Origin: a candidate division WOR-3 bacterium
Lineage (GTDB): Bacteria; Hydrothermota; Tepidihabitantia; Tepidihabitantales; Tepidihabitantaceae
DNA: 64,000 nucleotides
Direction: 5' to 3'
NCBI GenBank assembly: GCA_024653355.1
Contig: JANLFQ010000001.1
Span: forward strand, 828,576 to 892,575
This document shows, in pieces, positions 49,627-58,629 of the stretch. Position numbers and translations under genes: made by a program. The notes below the pieces were generated by a model, which worked only from the letters and a program-made list of their open reading frames with translations, had not been told where the DNA came from and did no database searches. The first letter of the stretch is position 1. Every line of letters begins with the position of its first letter.

Positions 49627-49654
49627 AGCATACAGAACATCGCCCATCAGTCAA
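49627..49654 (-). promoter_or_regulatory. Promoter of the lolA-rimO operon, predicted leaderless
   Basis: Minus strand TTGACT (49649-49654), 16 bp, TATGCT (49627-49632), then TGAGCG and the ATG at 49620. Confidence 0.75.
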
Positions 49655-49729
49655 CAAAAACCCTGTGCTGTGCCTTTTCTTACATACAAACTTGACCGAG
49701 CGCGAATAATCGTTAACTTTTAATACCCG

Positions 49730-50533
49730 GTGCGGAACTTTATCACCATACTTTGCGCCCTGTTTCCTGTTATCTTTATTTCCTTTGCCGGTTGCCGGCG
49801 CAGCGCCGAAACCAGCCTGACAATCGCTGGCTCAACTTCGGTTCAACCTTTTGCCGAACTCCTCGCCGAACTGTATATGCAGAAACACCCGGGTGTCGAA
49901 ATCAATGTCCAGGGCGGCGGTTCCAGTGCCGGCATCCGCGCCGTCCAGAACCGTATCTGCGACATCGGTATGTCCTCCCGCCCCTTAACGCCCGAGGAAC
50001 AAAACCTTCAGCAGTGGACAATCGCCCTTGATGGTATCGTTTTGATTGTTCATAACCAAAACCCGGTGAGAAACATCACACTTGAACAGTTAAAGGATGT
50101 CTTCTCGGGTAAAATTCGCAACTGGCGCGAACTGGGTGGTCCCGACCAGAAAATCACGGTCATCACGCGCGAAGAAGGTTCGGGAACAAGGGGATGTTTC
50201 GAAGAAATCGTAATGCACGGGGCACACTTCGCAGCGGACGCGCTTGTTCAGGACTCTAATGGTGCGGTGCGGGAAATTGTTGCCTCGGACCCATCCGCCA
50301 TTGGTTACATCTCATTCGGGCTTGTGGATGAGCGGGTTAGGGCTTTAGCCGTTAACGGCATCACCCCTTCGGAATCAACCATCATCGCTCATACCTACCC
50401 TCTTGCCCGGCGGTTCCTTTTTCTCACCAATGGTGAGCCCAATGCCCTTGCCCGTTCTTTCCTTGAGTTTGTATTGAGTCCGGAGGGCCAGAAAACGCTG
50501 GCGGATGAAGGATTGATTAAGGCGGTGCCATGA
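49730..50533 (+). CDS. pstS: Phosphate ABC transporter substrate-binding lipoprotein (first operon)
   Basis: The 267-aa protein has a lipoprotein signal ending SFAGC (C22) and the PstS fold with LTIAGSTSVQPFAELLAE, VQGGGSSAGIRAV, DIGMSSRPLT, REEGSGTRGCFEE and IGYISFG. The TSGS-type phosphate loop is visible as GSTS. It starts with GTG; TTGACC (49692) with a weak TAACTT (49714) lies upstream. The next gene overlaps by 4 bp. Confidence 0.93.
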   Translation: MRNFITILCALFPVIFISFAGCRRSAETSLTIAGSTSVQPFAELLAELYMQKHPGVEINVQGGGSSAGIRAVQNRICDIGMSSRPLTPEEQNLQQWTIALDGIVLIVHNQNPVRNITLEQLKDVFSGKIRNWRELGGPDQKITVITREEGSGTRGCFEEIVMHGAHFAADALVQDSNGAVREIVASDPSAIGYISFGLVDERVRALAVNGITPSESTIIAHTYPLARRFLFLTNGEPNALARSFLEFVLSPEGQKTLADEGLIKAVP

Positions 50534-51369
50534 GGGAAAAGTTTTTTGAAAAGATTTTACTGCTCTGCGCCCTTTCTGCGGTCACCGCTTTGTTTTTGAT
50601 TGCCCTTTTTATCTTTTATGAAGGTCTGCCGCTCATCTTCCGAATTGGCCCGGCAAACTTCATTTTGTCTTCAAACTGGGCGCCAACCAAGGGTCACTTT
50701 GGGATATTGCCAATGATTGTCGGCTCCCTGCAAGTAACCGTGCTCGCCTTAATCCTTGGGGGCACGCTGGGCCTTGCCTGTGCGATGTTCCTTGCCGAAT
50801 TTGCCCCGCGCTGGAGCGTCCGTATCCTTAAACCGCTGATTGAACTCCTTGCCGGCATCCCTTCAGTTGTCTATGGCTTCATCGGCGTTTTGGTTCTGGT
50901 GCCCCTAATTAGAAGAACGCTCGGTGGCCCGGGATTTTCCGTTCTTGCCGCGGGCATCATCCTCGGCATTATGATTCTACCCACTGTCATCGCCATATCC
51001 CTTGACGCTTTGAACGCGGTCCCGCTCAGTTATAAGGAAGGTTCGCTCGCGGTCGGCGCCACACGGTGGCAGACGCTCTATCGGCTGACCCTGCCGGCGG
51101 CGAAAAGTGGCATAATCGCCAGTTTAATCCTCGCTATGGGCCGAGCAATCGGCGAAACGATGGCGGTCATTATGGTTGCGGGTAACGCCCTTATTATACC
51201 AAAATCGCCCCTGGAGCCGGTCCGAACCCTCACCTCCAACATCGCGCTCGAGATGGGCTACGCCTCCGGCACCCATCAGGAGGCGCTCTTTGCCACGGGC
51301 GTCGTCCTCTTCATCATCGTCGCCCTTCTCAACACTTTTGCCCTGCTTGCCCTGCGAAAAAAGGTATGA
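50530..51369 (+). CDS. pstC: Phosphate ABC transporter permease PstC (first operon)
   Basis: The 279-aa inner-membrane protein has six helices and the permease EAA-like loop SYKEGSLAVGATRWQTLYRLTL and MGRAIGETMAVIMVAGN, typical of PstC. It overlaps pstS and pstA by 4 bp each, indicating translational coupling within a pstSCABB unit. Confidence 0.93.
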   Translation: MREKFFEKILLLCALSAVTALFLIALFIFYEGLPLIFRIGPANFILSSNWAPTKGHFGILPMIVGSLQVTVLALILGGTLGLACAMFLAEFAPRWSVRILKPLIELLAGIPSVVYGFIGVLVLVPLIRRTLGGPGFSVLAAGIILGIMILPTVIAISLDALNAVPLSYKEGSLAVGATRWQTLYRLTLPAAKSGIIASLILAMGRAIGETMAVIMVAGNALIIPKSPLEPVRTLTSNIALEMGYASGTHQEALFATGVVLFIIVALLNTFALLALRKKV

Positions 51370-52202
51370 AGCGCCGCCCCTTAACAATTCAGCGTCTCGT
51401 CTGGTTTCTCCTTGCCTTACTTACCCTCTTCACTCTGACAATCCTTTTCTTCATCATCGGTTACATAACCGCCAAAGGTGTGCCAACCCTGACCCCGGAG
51501 TTTCTCTTCGGGATGCCGGAACGGATGGGCAAAGAAGGTGGCATCCTGCCGACAATTGTTTCCACCATCTATCTTGCACTCCTTGCCATTGTCATCGCTA
51601 CACCGCTCGGGGTCGGCACCGCCGTCTACCTGACCGAATACACAAGAGAATCAGCCCTGACCCGGATTATTCGCTTTGGCGCCGATGCCCTTGCTGGTGT
51701 TCCTTCAATTATCTTCGGCTTATTTGGGTTCATCCTCTTTGTCATTCATCTGAAGATGGGCTGGTCAATTCTTGCCGGTAGCCTTACCCTCGCCGTGATG
51801 ATTCTCCCGACCATCATTCGCACCAGTGAAGAAGCGATTCGGACCGTACCCTATGCTTATCGGGAAGTCAGTTACTCGCTGGGAGGCACAAAATCCCAGA
51901 CAATTCTCAATGTCGTACTGCCCAATGCCCTGCCCGGCATCCTAACCGGAATTATTCTCGGCTTGGGCAGGAGCGTTGCTGAAACGGCCGCGGTAATATT
52001 CACCGCCGGCTCATCCCTTCGCATGCCCCGTTCAATTTTCGACCCGGCACGTACAATGGCGGTTCACTTCTATATCCTTGCCCGGGAGGGAATCTCAATG
52101 CCCCGAGCCTACGGCACCGCCCTGCTCTTAATCATCTCCATCCTCTTAATCAACGCCTTCGCCTATATCCTTATGTTCCGTCTTACCCGCCGCTTCCGAT
52201 AG
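51366..52202 (+). CDS. pstA: Phosphate ABC transporter permease PstA (first operon)
   Basis: The 278-aa protein has about six helices and the coupling loop PYAYREVSYSLGGTKSQTIL, with GIILGLGRSVAETAAVIFTAG. TPEFLFGMPERMGKEGGILP near residue 40 is typical of PstA. It abuts the first pstB gene directly. Confidence 0.93.
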   Translation: MKRRPLTIQRLVWFLLALLTLFTLTILFFIIGYITAKGVPTLTPEFLFGMPERMGKEGGILPTIVSTIYLALLAIVIATPLGVGTAVYLTEYTRESALTRIIRFGADALAGVPSIIFGLFGFILFVIHLKMGWSILAGSLTLAVMILPTIIRTSEEAIRTVPYAYREVSYSLGGTKSQTILNVVLPNALPGILTGIILGLGRSVAETAAVIFTAGSSLRMPRSIFDPARTMAVHFYILAREGISMPRAYGTALLLIISILLINAFAYILMFRLTRRFR

Positions 52203-52952
52203 ATGAACGAGAAAATTACCATTCAAAACCTCTCTGTTACCGCTGATGGTAAATCAATCCTCTCCAACATCAACCTCACCATCCTGGAGCATGAAATTTT
52301 CTCCATTATCGGTCCGGCTCACTCCGGCAAGACGACCCTTTTACGAACTATCAACCGGTTGATTGAAACCCAGCCCGGGTTTAGCCGAACCGGTACGCTA
52401 CTCCTTGATGGTAAAGATGTACTTAATTGGGATATCGAAACATTACGCCGGCGGGTTGGGCTCATATTTGCCACTCCGATTCCACTACCGGGCACCATCT
52501 TTGACAACATCGCCTACGGTCCCAGGCTCAAGGGCATTCGCAACAAAAGAAAACTAACCGAGATTGTCGAACACACGCTGCGTGCTGCCTTCCTCTGGGA
52601 TGAGGTAAAAGACCGCCTCTTCACTTCGGCACTGCGGCTCTCTGGCGGTCAGCAGCAAAGGCTCTGCATCGCTCGCACCCTCGCCCTTGACCCCGAGGTC
52701 GTAATGATGGATGAACCTTGTTCGGGCCTCGACCCCATCTCCACGGCACAGATTGAAGATGCTATGCGTCAGTTAAAAAACCGCTACACCTTCATTCTCG
52801 TAACCAACAATGTCAAACAGGCGGCACGGGTCTCGGACCGGGTTGCCTTTTTTCTCGCCGGTCAACTGATTGAAGTAAACTCAGCGGAAATCATCTTCAC
52901 CCGCCCGGCAGACAAACGCACCGATGACTACGTCTCCGGACGCATCGGTTGA
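52203..52952 (+). CDS. pstB: PstB-like ATPase with altered Q-loop and H-loop
   Basis: The 249-aa protein is clearly PstB by its C-terminus ([21 protein letters not shown]) and YGPRLKGI stretch. Walker A ([11 protein letters not shown], 37-47), the signature LSGGQ (146-150) and Walker B with E171 are intact. The Q-loop glutamine is replaced ([10 protein letters not shown]90) and the H-loop histidine is Asn (VTNN, N202). It therefore probably cannot hydrolyse ATP in its own site but can offer a normal signature to a partner, which the next gene, another PstB with a lost signature, appears to be. Confidence 0.9.
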   Translation: MNEKITIQNLSVTADGKSILSNINLTILEHEIFSIIGPAHSGKTTLLRTINRLIETQPGFSRTGTLLLDGKDVLNWDIETLRRRVGLIFATPIPLPGTIFDNIAYGPRLKGIRNKRKLTEIVEHTLRAAFLWDEVKDRLFTSALRLSGGQQQRLCIARTLALDPEVVMMDEPCSGLDPISTAQIEDAMRQLKNRYTFILVTNNVKQAARVSDRVAFFLAGQLIEVNSAEIIFTRPADKRTDDYVSGRIG

Positions 52953-52963
52953 GGAGCAAAACG

Positions 52964-53725
52964 ATGTTAACCACCACCTACGCAAAACTCCAGACCAAAA
53001 ACCTCAATGTGTTTTATGGCGCTTTCCGGGCGGTTCAGGATGTCAACATCAACTTCCCGCCGTGTGCCATCACCGCAATTATCGGACCTTCGGGTTGTGG
53101 TAAATCCACCCTCTTACGGAGTTTCAACCGGATGAACGAACTGATTGAAGGTGCTCGCATCCGGGGAGAAATTCTCCTTGACGGTATCGATATTTACCGA
53201 CTCAATGTCCTGGAACTGCGCCAGCGCGTCGGCATGGTTTTTCAACGACCTAACGCCTTCCCGTTCTCGGTGTTCGACAATGTTGCCTATGGTCCACGAA
53301 TCCACGGTGAAAGGCGTCACTCTCGACTTGCCGAAATCGTTGAACGCAGTTTGCGGGCTGTTCGTCTCTGGGACGAACTCAAAGACCACCTTCATAAAAA
53401 TGCCTTAACCCTTACCGACGAACAGCGCCAGCGCCTCTGCATCGCCCGTTTACTAGCAGTTGAACCCGAAGTACTGCTCCTTGACGAACCCTGCTCGGCT
53501 CTCGACCCAATTGCCACTCTGCACATTGAAGAACTACTCCGCCAGCTCCGGGCGAAATACACTATTATCATCGTCACCCACAATATGCAACAAGCGGCAC
53601 GGGTTTCAGACTTCACCGGATTTATGCTTCTGGGACGCCTTATTGAGTTCGGCACAACCAGCCAGATTTTTACCAAACCAAAACACACCGACACCGAAAA
53701 CTACATTTCGGGAAAATTCGGCTAA
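52964..53725 (+). CDS. pstB: PstB-like ATPase with lost LSGGQ signature
   Basis: The 253-aa protein has intact Walker A ([11 protein letters not shown], 41-51), Q-loop (FQRPNAFP, Q94), Walker B (E175) and H-loop ([14 protein letters not shown]206), but the signature reads LTDEQ (150-154) instead of LSGGQ. Its defects mirror those of the preceding gene, so one full ATP site would form only in a heterodimer. The ATG at 52964 has GAGGAG 7 bp upstream; a TTG at 52949 overlapping the previous stop is less likely. Confidence 0.9.
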   Translation: MLTTTYAKLQTKNLNVFYGAFRAVQDVNINFPPCAITAIIGPSGCGKSTLLRSFNRMNELIEGARIRGEILLDGIDIYRLNVLELRQRVGMVFQRPNAFPFSVFDNVAYGPRIHGERRHSRLAEIVERSLRAVRLWDELKDHLHKNALTLTDEQRQRLCIARLLAVEPEVLLLDEPCSALDPIATLHIEELLRQLRAKYTIIIVTHNMQQAARVSDFTGFMLLGRLIEFGTTSQIFTKPKHTDTENYISGKFG

Positions 53726-53750
53726 TTAATTGATTTTTGGTTAGTTAGCC
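53720..53750. other. Hairpin between the two phosphate operons
   Basis: GGCTAATTAA (53720-53729) pairs with TTAGTTAGCC (53741-53750) with one G-U pair and an 11-nt T-rich loop. It includes the stop codon of the second pstB gene. No T-run follows, so it is a weak terminator candidate or an mRNA-end structure. Confidence 0.35.
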
Positions 53751-53784
53751 AGAATTCGCTTTTACCCCTATACCACCGAACGAG

Positions 53785-53838
53785 TTAACCAAAAATTAAC
53801 CAAAGGGTTATACCTATTTAACTTTCTGCCCGTACCAT
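53785..53838 (+). promoter_or_regulatory. Pho-box array and promoter of the second phosphate operon
   Basis: Four 6-bp units lie at an exact 11-bp period: TTAACC (53785), TTAACC (53796), GTTATA (53807) and TTAACT (53818). A TACCAT -10 candidate follows at 53833-53838, placing the repeats at about -60 to -22. This is the layout of PhoP boxes in Bacillus (TTAACA-like repeats with 5-bp spacers). No -35 hexamer is evident, as expected for an activated promoter. Confidence 0.65.
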
Positions 53839-53876
53839 TTTTAACGATGTCTAAAAACCCTAAAAAGGAGGCAAAT

Positions 53877-55067
53877 TTGTTACGTAAATCTATCGTCCTG
53901 TTTGCGGTGGCAATTTTCACCGCCGCGCTGTTCGCCCTCGACCCAGGGCAAACTGAACTTGAACACAACGGCTGGTTCCGCTACACCAACCAATCATCTG
54001 ATTTCAAAATTACCGACCCGAGCGTCAGTCGTTTCTCTCTGGAACGGGGCTATCTCCGGTTTTCGTATCAGTGGGCTCCGCCCTTCTTTACGAAAATGAC
54101 CGTCGACATCTTCTCATCAGACAAATACCCCGAAGGAGCTACTGTCCGGCTAAAAGAGGCTTACGCCGACATCGCAATGCCCGTAGTGCGCGATTTTAAT
54201 CTCACCGCCGGTTTGCAGAAGCACTACTTTGGCCTTATCTACTCCTGGGATTACACCCATCCGGAAAAATCACTCGCCGATGACCAGGGAATTTGCGCCT
54301 CAGCCGACTACGGATTGACCATCAACGGCTATCTCCCATCTGGCCTGGGAGAACTGCAACTTGGTGTCTATAACGGCGAAGGCTATAAGTACGCTGGTAA
54401 GTACGTCAACTTATCCCCCGAACTCCTCGGTAATGTTCGACTCACACCATTCCCCGGCATCGCCCTTGGCGTCTCAATGTTCACAAATGCCGCTGACCAA
54501 ATTCATTACAAAAACGATAAAAAAGGCAGAATAACTCAATCCGGTAGCACATTTTTTATGAATGCCGACACAACAAATAAAAACCGTTTTGCCCTTGCCC
54601 CGATGTTCAAACTGGCTTTTGGTCCGGTATCTCTGCTCGGCGAATACATCAATTACAACTACACCCGCTTTTTCAGTTACTACAAAATCAACTTTGACAG
54701 CGCCGGCGCAGTTATCGACTCCACCTTAAACGAAAAGACAAAGAAATACTCGTTCAGCGGTTTAGACCTTGTGCCGACAGTTACTCTTGCAAAACGAACC
54801 TTAGAAATTTTCGGCCGCTTCTCAATGTGGGACCGTAAAGAGGAACACGACAATGAAATGCAACTCAATAAAGATAAAAGTTTCGTCCGCTACGGTGCTG
54901 GCTTTAATTACCATTTCATGCGGCGGGAGAAAGGCAAGCCCGGTCTTGAGTTCCAGTTTGCCTGGACCAGAACTCAACCCAAAAATACCGAGTTAAAACC
55001 AACCGATGTTCTGCTCGCCCAGGTGAGGTTTGAGTGGAGCACGATAATCAATAAACCAGAATTATAA
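53877..55067 (+). CDS. Outer-membrane porin-like beta-barrel of the phosphate operon
   Basis: The 396-aa product has a signal peptide (MLRKSIVLFAVAIFTAALFA), then beta-strand-rich sequence with alternating hydrophobic residues and the SLERGYLRFSYQ and RLKEAYADIAMP stretches seen in phosphate-selective (OprO/OprP-type) or short porins; the C-terminal part (VLLAQVRFEWS) ends in a strand. The TTG start is chosen because AAGGAGG (53865-53871) lies 5 bp upstream; an ATG at 53847 falls before that site. Its position ahead of pstS suggests a phosphate entry channel. Confidence 0.8.
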   Translation: MLRKSIVLFAVAIFTAALFALDPGQTELEHNGWFRYTNQSSDFKITDPSVSRFSLERGYLRFSYQWAPPFFTKMTVDIFSSDKYPEGATVRLKEAYADIAMPVVRDFNLTAGLQKHYFGLIYSWDYTHPEKSLADDQGICASADYGLTINGYLPSGLGELQLGVYNGEGYKYAGKYVNLSPELLGNVRLTPFPGIALGVSMFTNAADQIHYKNDKKGRITQSGSTFFMNADTTNKNRFALAPMFKLAFGPVSLLGEYINYNYTRFFSYYKINFDSAGAVIDSTLNEKTKKYSFSGLDLVPTVTLAKRTLEIFGRFSMWDRKEEHDNEMQLNKDKSFVRYGAGFNYHFMRREKGKPGLEFQFAWTRTQPKNTELKPTDVLLAQVRFEWSTIINKPEL

Positions 55068-55089
55068 ATAAGTTAAAGGAGGCAATAAC

Positions 55090-55950
55090 ATGAAAAAACT
55101 TCTTGCGTTAATAACAACCTTTGCCCTGAGCACATCGCTCATTGCGGGCGAAATTATCGTCAAGGGTTCAGACACAATGCTGAACCTCGTACAGCGGCTT
55201 GCTGAGGGATTTGCCGCGGTCCGTGGTGACGTCACGGTTTCGGTTGCGGGCGGTGGTTCCGGTGTCGGCATCACCGCAATCACCAACCGTGAGGTGGACA
55301 TCGCCAACGCATCGCGCGCCATCAAATCAAAGGAAATTTCGGCGGCTCGCGCCCAGGGCGTGAATCCGGTTGAAATCGTTATCGCCCTTGACGGCTTAGC
55401 GGTTATCGTCAACAGTAAGAATCCGGTAAAGAACCTTACCGTTCAGCAAATCGGTGCCATATACCGCGGAGAAATCAAAAACTGGAACGAAGTCGGCGGT
55501 CCCAACAAGAAGATCGTCCTCTATGGCCGACAACCAAACTCCGGAACCTTCGTCTTCTTCCGGGAAGAAGTGGTTAAAGGGGAGTACGCATCTTATATGC
55601 GCCAGATGAACGGCAACGCCCAGATTGTTGATGCGGTTAAAAACGACGAAGGTGGCATTGGTTATGTGGGGCTGGGCTACATTCGTAATGTCGAAGGCAT
55701 AAGACCTTTAGCGGTCGCAAAAAGTTCCCAAGACCAGTACATCTCTCCTTTGAACGAAGCCGATGTGAAAAGCGGTGCTTATCCTCTTACCCGACCTCTT
55801 TATCAGTACACCAACGGTAAACCCAAAGGTCAGGTGCTGGATTTTATTCGGTTTGAACTGAGCCCGGAAGGTCAGAAAATCGTTGAGGAAGAAGGGTTTG
55901 TTGCCGTCACCCAACCGTACATCGAAAAGAACAGTAAAATACTGCAGTGA
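55090..55950 (+). CDS. pstS: Phosphate ABC transporter substrate-binding protein (second operon)
   Basis: The 286-aa protein has a signal peptide (MKKLLALITTFALSTSLIAG), without a lipobox, and the PstS motifs IIVKGSDTMLNLVQRLAEG, VAGGGSGVGITAI, DIANASRAI, PNSGTFVFFREEV and IGYVGLGY. The phosphate loop reads GSDT rather than GSTS of the first operon. Unlike the first PstS it is soluble and periplasmic. AAAGGAGG lies 7 bp before the ATG. Confidence 0.93.
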   Translation: MKKLLALITTFALSTSLIAGEIIVKGSDTMLNLVQRLAEGFAAVRGDVTVSVAGGGSGVGITAITNREVDIANASRAIKSKEISAARAQGVNPVEIVIALDGLAVIVNSKNPVKNLTVQQIGAIYRGEIKNWNEVGGPNKKIVLYGRQPNSGTFVFFREEVVKGEYASYMRQMNGNAQIVDAVKNDEGGIGYVGLGYIRNVEGIRPLAVAKSSQDQYISPLNEADVKSGAYPLTRPLYQYTNGKPKGQVLDFIRFELSPEGQKIVEEEGFVAVTQPYIEKNSKILQ

Positions 55951-55979
55951 ACAACGATAAAAGGTAAAAGAAGGTTCCT

Positions 55980-56906
55980 GTGAAACTGCGCAAGAAGATT
56001 GACAAATTCGCAGGAATAACCTTCTTTGTTAACGCTGTTTTGGCCGCCGGGGTCTTGTTTGGTATCCTTCTCTTTCTGTTCTCCTACGGCGTACGGGCTT
56101 TTATTCCAGCACCGGGAACTGACCCCGGCGACCCAGAATCCCAGCCGCTTACAATACGCGGGTTTCTATTTGGAACTGTTTGGAACCCTGATGCCTACGG
56201 CAAACCACACTACGGAATAATCCCGTTATTTCTGGGCAGCTTTTTAACAACACTTATCGCCCTCATTATTTCGGTCCCGCTTGGTATTGCCGGTGCCATA
56301 TTTATCGCGGAACGACTAACCGGTTGGGTGCGCATCGGTGTTAAAATGGTAGTGGAACTCTTTGCCGGATTTCCCTCAGTAGTTATCGGCTTATTTGGAC
56401 TGGTAGTTCTGGCGCCTATTATTGCTCGGACTTTTAACCTTTCATCCGGCTTGAACCTTTTCACCGCCAGTATCATCCTCGCATTGATGTCTCTCCCCAC
56501 AATTATCTCAGTATCCGAAGATGCCCTGCGCGTTGTCCCTCACTCCTATCGGGAAGCAGCGTACGCCCTCGGAGCATCACCCTGGACTACCGCAATCAAG
56601 GTAATCCTACCGGCAGCGCGCTCCGGTATTCTGGCGGCGGTGATGCTTGGCTTTGGCCGGGCAATTGGTGAAACGATGGCAGTTTTAATGGTGGCGGGGA
56701 ATGCACCCATCATTCCCCGCTCGCTTTTTGACCCGGTTCGCACCATTACTACAACCCTTGCCATTGAACTGGGCGAAACCGCTGCCAATTCCATCCACTT
56801 CTTCAGCCTTTTTGCCCTTGGTTTTGTCCTCTTTGTTATCGCCTTAGCGACCAACTTAATCGCCGAATCGTTAATCAGACGGGAAAAAAGGAGTTTCACT
56901 TTGTGA
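55980..56906 (+). CDS. pstC: Phosphate ABC transporter permease PstC (second operon)
   Basis: The 308-aa inner-membrane protein has six helices, an IAERLTGWVRIG stretch, the loop SYREAAYALGASPWTTAIKV and FGRAIGETMAVLMVAGNAP. The periplasmic stretch after the first helix is longer than in the first-operon PstC. It starts with GTG and its stop overlaps the GTG of pstA by 4 bp. Confidence 0.93.
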   Translation: MKLRKKIDKFAGITFFVNAVLAAGVLFGILLFLFSYGVRAFIPAPGTDPGDPESQPLTIRGFLFGTVWNPDAYGKPHYGIIPLFLGSFLTTLIALIISVPLGIAGAIFIAERLTGWVRIGVKMVVELFAGFPSVVIGLFGLVVLAPIIARTFNLSSGLNLFTASIILALMSLPTIISVSEDALRVVPHSYREAAYALGASPWTTAIKVILPAARSGILAAVMLGFGRAIGETMAVLMVAGNAPIIPRSLFDPVRTITTTLAIELGETAANSIHFFSLFALGFVLFVIALATNLIAESLIRREKRSFTL

Positions 56907-57802
56907 ACAAAACTCTTCCACCGCCCGAAAATTACCGTCGGCTAAACAAAAAGCGTTTCACCAGTAACATCGGCTTTGCCATCCTTGCCATCCCTTTAAT
57001 AATTTTCATCCTTTTTATCGGTTTTATGGTTTTCTACCTATTCAAGAACGGTATCAATGTCGTATCCTGGAAATTTCTCACCCAGCCACCCGAAAAGGGA
57101 ATGACCGCCGGCGGAATTTTCCCCTGTATCATCGGCACATTATATGTTACTTTTATATCGCTCCTGTTTTCTGTACCAGTCGGCCTGTTTTCCGGTATCT
57201 ATCTTGCGGAGTACGCGCCAAACAACATTATTACTCAGGTTATGCGCAGCTCAATCCGCGCCCTTGCCGGTATTCCGAGTATTGTCTACGGACTTTTTGG
57301 AGTCGCTCTATTTATTCGAGCGTTCCAGATCGGCCTTTCGGTACTCGCGTCAGGATTAACCCTCGGGCTGATGAGCCTACCCTGGATTATTACAACGGTC
57401 GAGGAGTCTATTACGGCAATTCCCAACTCTTTTCGCGAAGGAGCACTCGCCCTGGGCGCAACTAAATGGGAGTCAATTCGGCGCAATGTTTTACCTTACG
57501 CATTCCCTGGCATTCTCACCGGCGTGCTCCTCGCTATCGCCCGCACCGTAGGTGAAACAGCGCCCATCCTGTTCACCGGCGTAACATATTTTACTCGTCA
57601 AATTCCCCGCACGCCCCTGGAAAAATTTATGGCGTTGCCCTATCATATCTTTGTTCTGGCAACCCAGCACGACCAACTTACCAAAGTGCGCCCGATTGCG
57701 TTCGCTACCGCGGTTGTATTACTGATTTTTGTACTCGGGTTTGACATCATCGCCTTTTTTACGAGAATGCGTTTTGCTGCAACTAACAAATGGCAGGTTT
57801 AA
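56903..57802 (+). CDS. pstA: Phosphate ABC transporter permease PstA (second operon)
   Basis: The 299-aa protein has six helices and the coupling loop NSFREGALALGATKWESIRR, with ARTVGETAPILFTGVTYF, the PstA hallmark. The stretch KFLTQPPEKGMTAGGIFPC is typical of the family. It precedes pstB by 3 bp. Confidence 0.93.
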   Translation: MNKTLPPPENYRRLNKKRFTSNIGFAILAIPLIIFILFIGFMVFYLFKNGINVVSWKFLTQPPEKGMTAGGIFPCIIGTLYVTFISLLFSVPVGLFSGIYLAEYAPNNIITQVMRSSIRALAGIPSIVYGLFGVALFIRAFQIGLSVLASGLTLGLMSLPWIITTVEESITAIPNSFREGALALGATKWESIRRNVLPYAFPGILTGVLLAIARTVGETAPILFTGVTYFTRQIPRTPLEKFMALPYHIFVLATQHDQLTKVRPIAFATAVVLLIFVLGFDIIAFFTRMRFAATNKWQV

Positions 57803-57805
57803 AAT

Positions 57806-58564
57806 ATGGAAAAAGGACATATTGAGATCAGGAATCTAAACCTCTGGTTTGGGACAAATCACATTCTTAAAAATATCTCGTTTACTATTTTACCCCGAAC
57901 AGTAACCGCCATTATGGGTCCCTCGGGGTGTGGCAAGTCCACATTGCTGCGCAGCATCAACCGGATGAACGACCTCATCACCGATACAAGAATTACCGGC
58001 AGTATCCTGATCGATGGCGAAGATATTTTCCGCGAAAAGGTTGATGTTATTGAACTGCGCAAACGGGTGGGTATGGTTTTCCAGAAACCGAACCCCTTCC
58101 CCAAATCAATCTTTGAAAATGTCGCTTTCGGTATCAAAATTCATAACCTGGCATCGGGTGAGGAGGTGTCGCGCCGGGTTAAAGAAGCACTTCAGTTGGC
58201 AAACCTCTGGGACGAAGTTAAACACCGGCTGGGAGACAACGCCTTTTCCCTCTCCGGCGGACAACAACAGCGCCTCTGCATCGCGCGCTGTCTGGCTGTC
58301 GGTCCCGAAATTATACTTCTTGATGAACCGGCTTCTGCTCTTGACCCATTTTCTACGGCAAAACTGGAAGAACTAATTGTCCAGTTGAAGAAATATTACA
58401 CCATCGTCATCGTCACCCACAACTTGCAACAGGCTGCTCGTGTATCAGAATACTGTGCCTTTTTAATGCTAGGTGAACTTGTAGAGTTCGGGCCGACGGA
58501 ACGAATTTTTACTAAGCCGCAGGATAAGCGCACCGAAGATTTTCTAACCGGTAAGTTTGGCTAA
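57806..58564 (+). CDS. pstB: Phosphate ABC transporter ATPase PstB, canonical (second operon)
   Basis: The 252-aa ATPase has all motifs intact: Walker [13 protein letters not shown]-loop FQKPNPFP (Q93), signature LSGGQ (149-153), Walker [11 protein letters not shown] (E174) and H-loop [12 protein letters not shown] (H205). It is a useful in-window reference for the two altered PstB proteins of the first operon. It should work as a homodimer. Confidence 0.95.
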   Translation: MEKGHIEIRNLNLWFGTNHILKNISFTILPRTVTAIMGPSGCGKSTLLRSINRMNDLITDTRITGSILIDGEDIFREKVDVIELRKRVGMVFQKPNPFPKSIFENVAFGIKIHNLASGEEVSRRVKEALQLANLWDEVKHRLGDNAFSLSGGQQQRLCIARCLAVGPEIILLDEPASALDPFSTAKLEELIVQLKKYYTIVIVTHNLQQAARVSEYCAFLMLGELVEFGPTERIFTKPQDKRTEDFLTGKFG

Positions 58565-58573
58565 TGTCGGTAC

Positions 58574-58601
58574 TTGTCCAGAGGAAAAATTTAGTTATCA
58601 T
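58574..58601 (+). promoter_or_regulatory. Internal promoter before phoU
   Basis: TTGTCC (58574-58579), 16 bp, TATCAT (58596-58601), then a short leader with AGAGGAAA before the ATG at 58630. It would allow phoU and the regulator genes to be made at a basal level. Confidence 0.5.
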
Positions 58602-58629
58602 TATTATAGTGACAGAGAGGAAATGAACA

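Noticed and set aside
49680-49718. Pho-box array before the first pstS
   Set aside because: TTACAT, CTTGAC and TTAACT fall on an 11-bp grid but only two units fit the consensus and one overlaps the -35 box; chance is likely.
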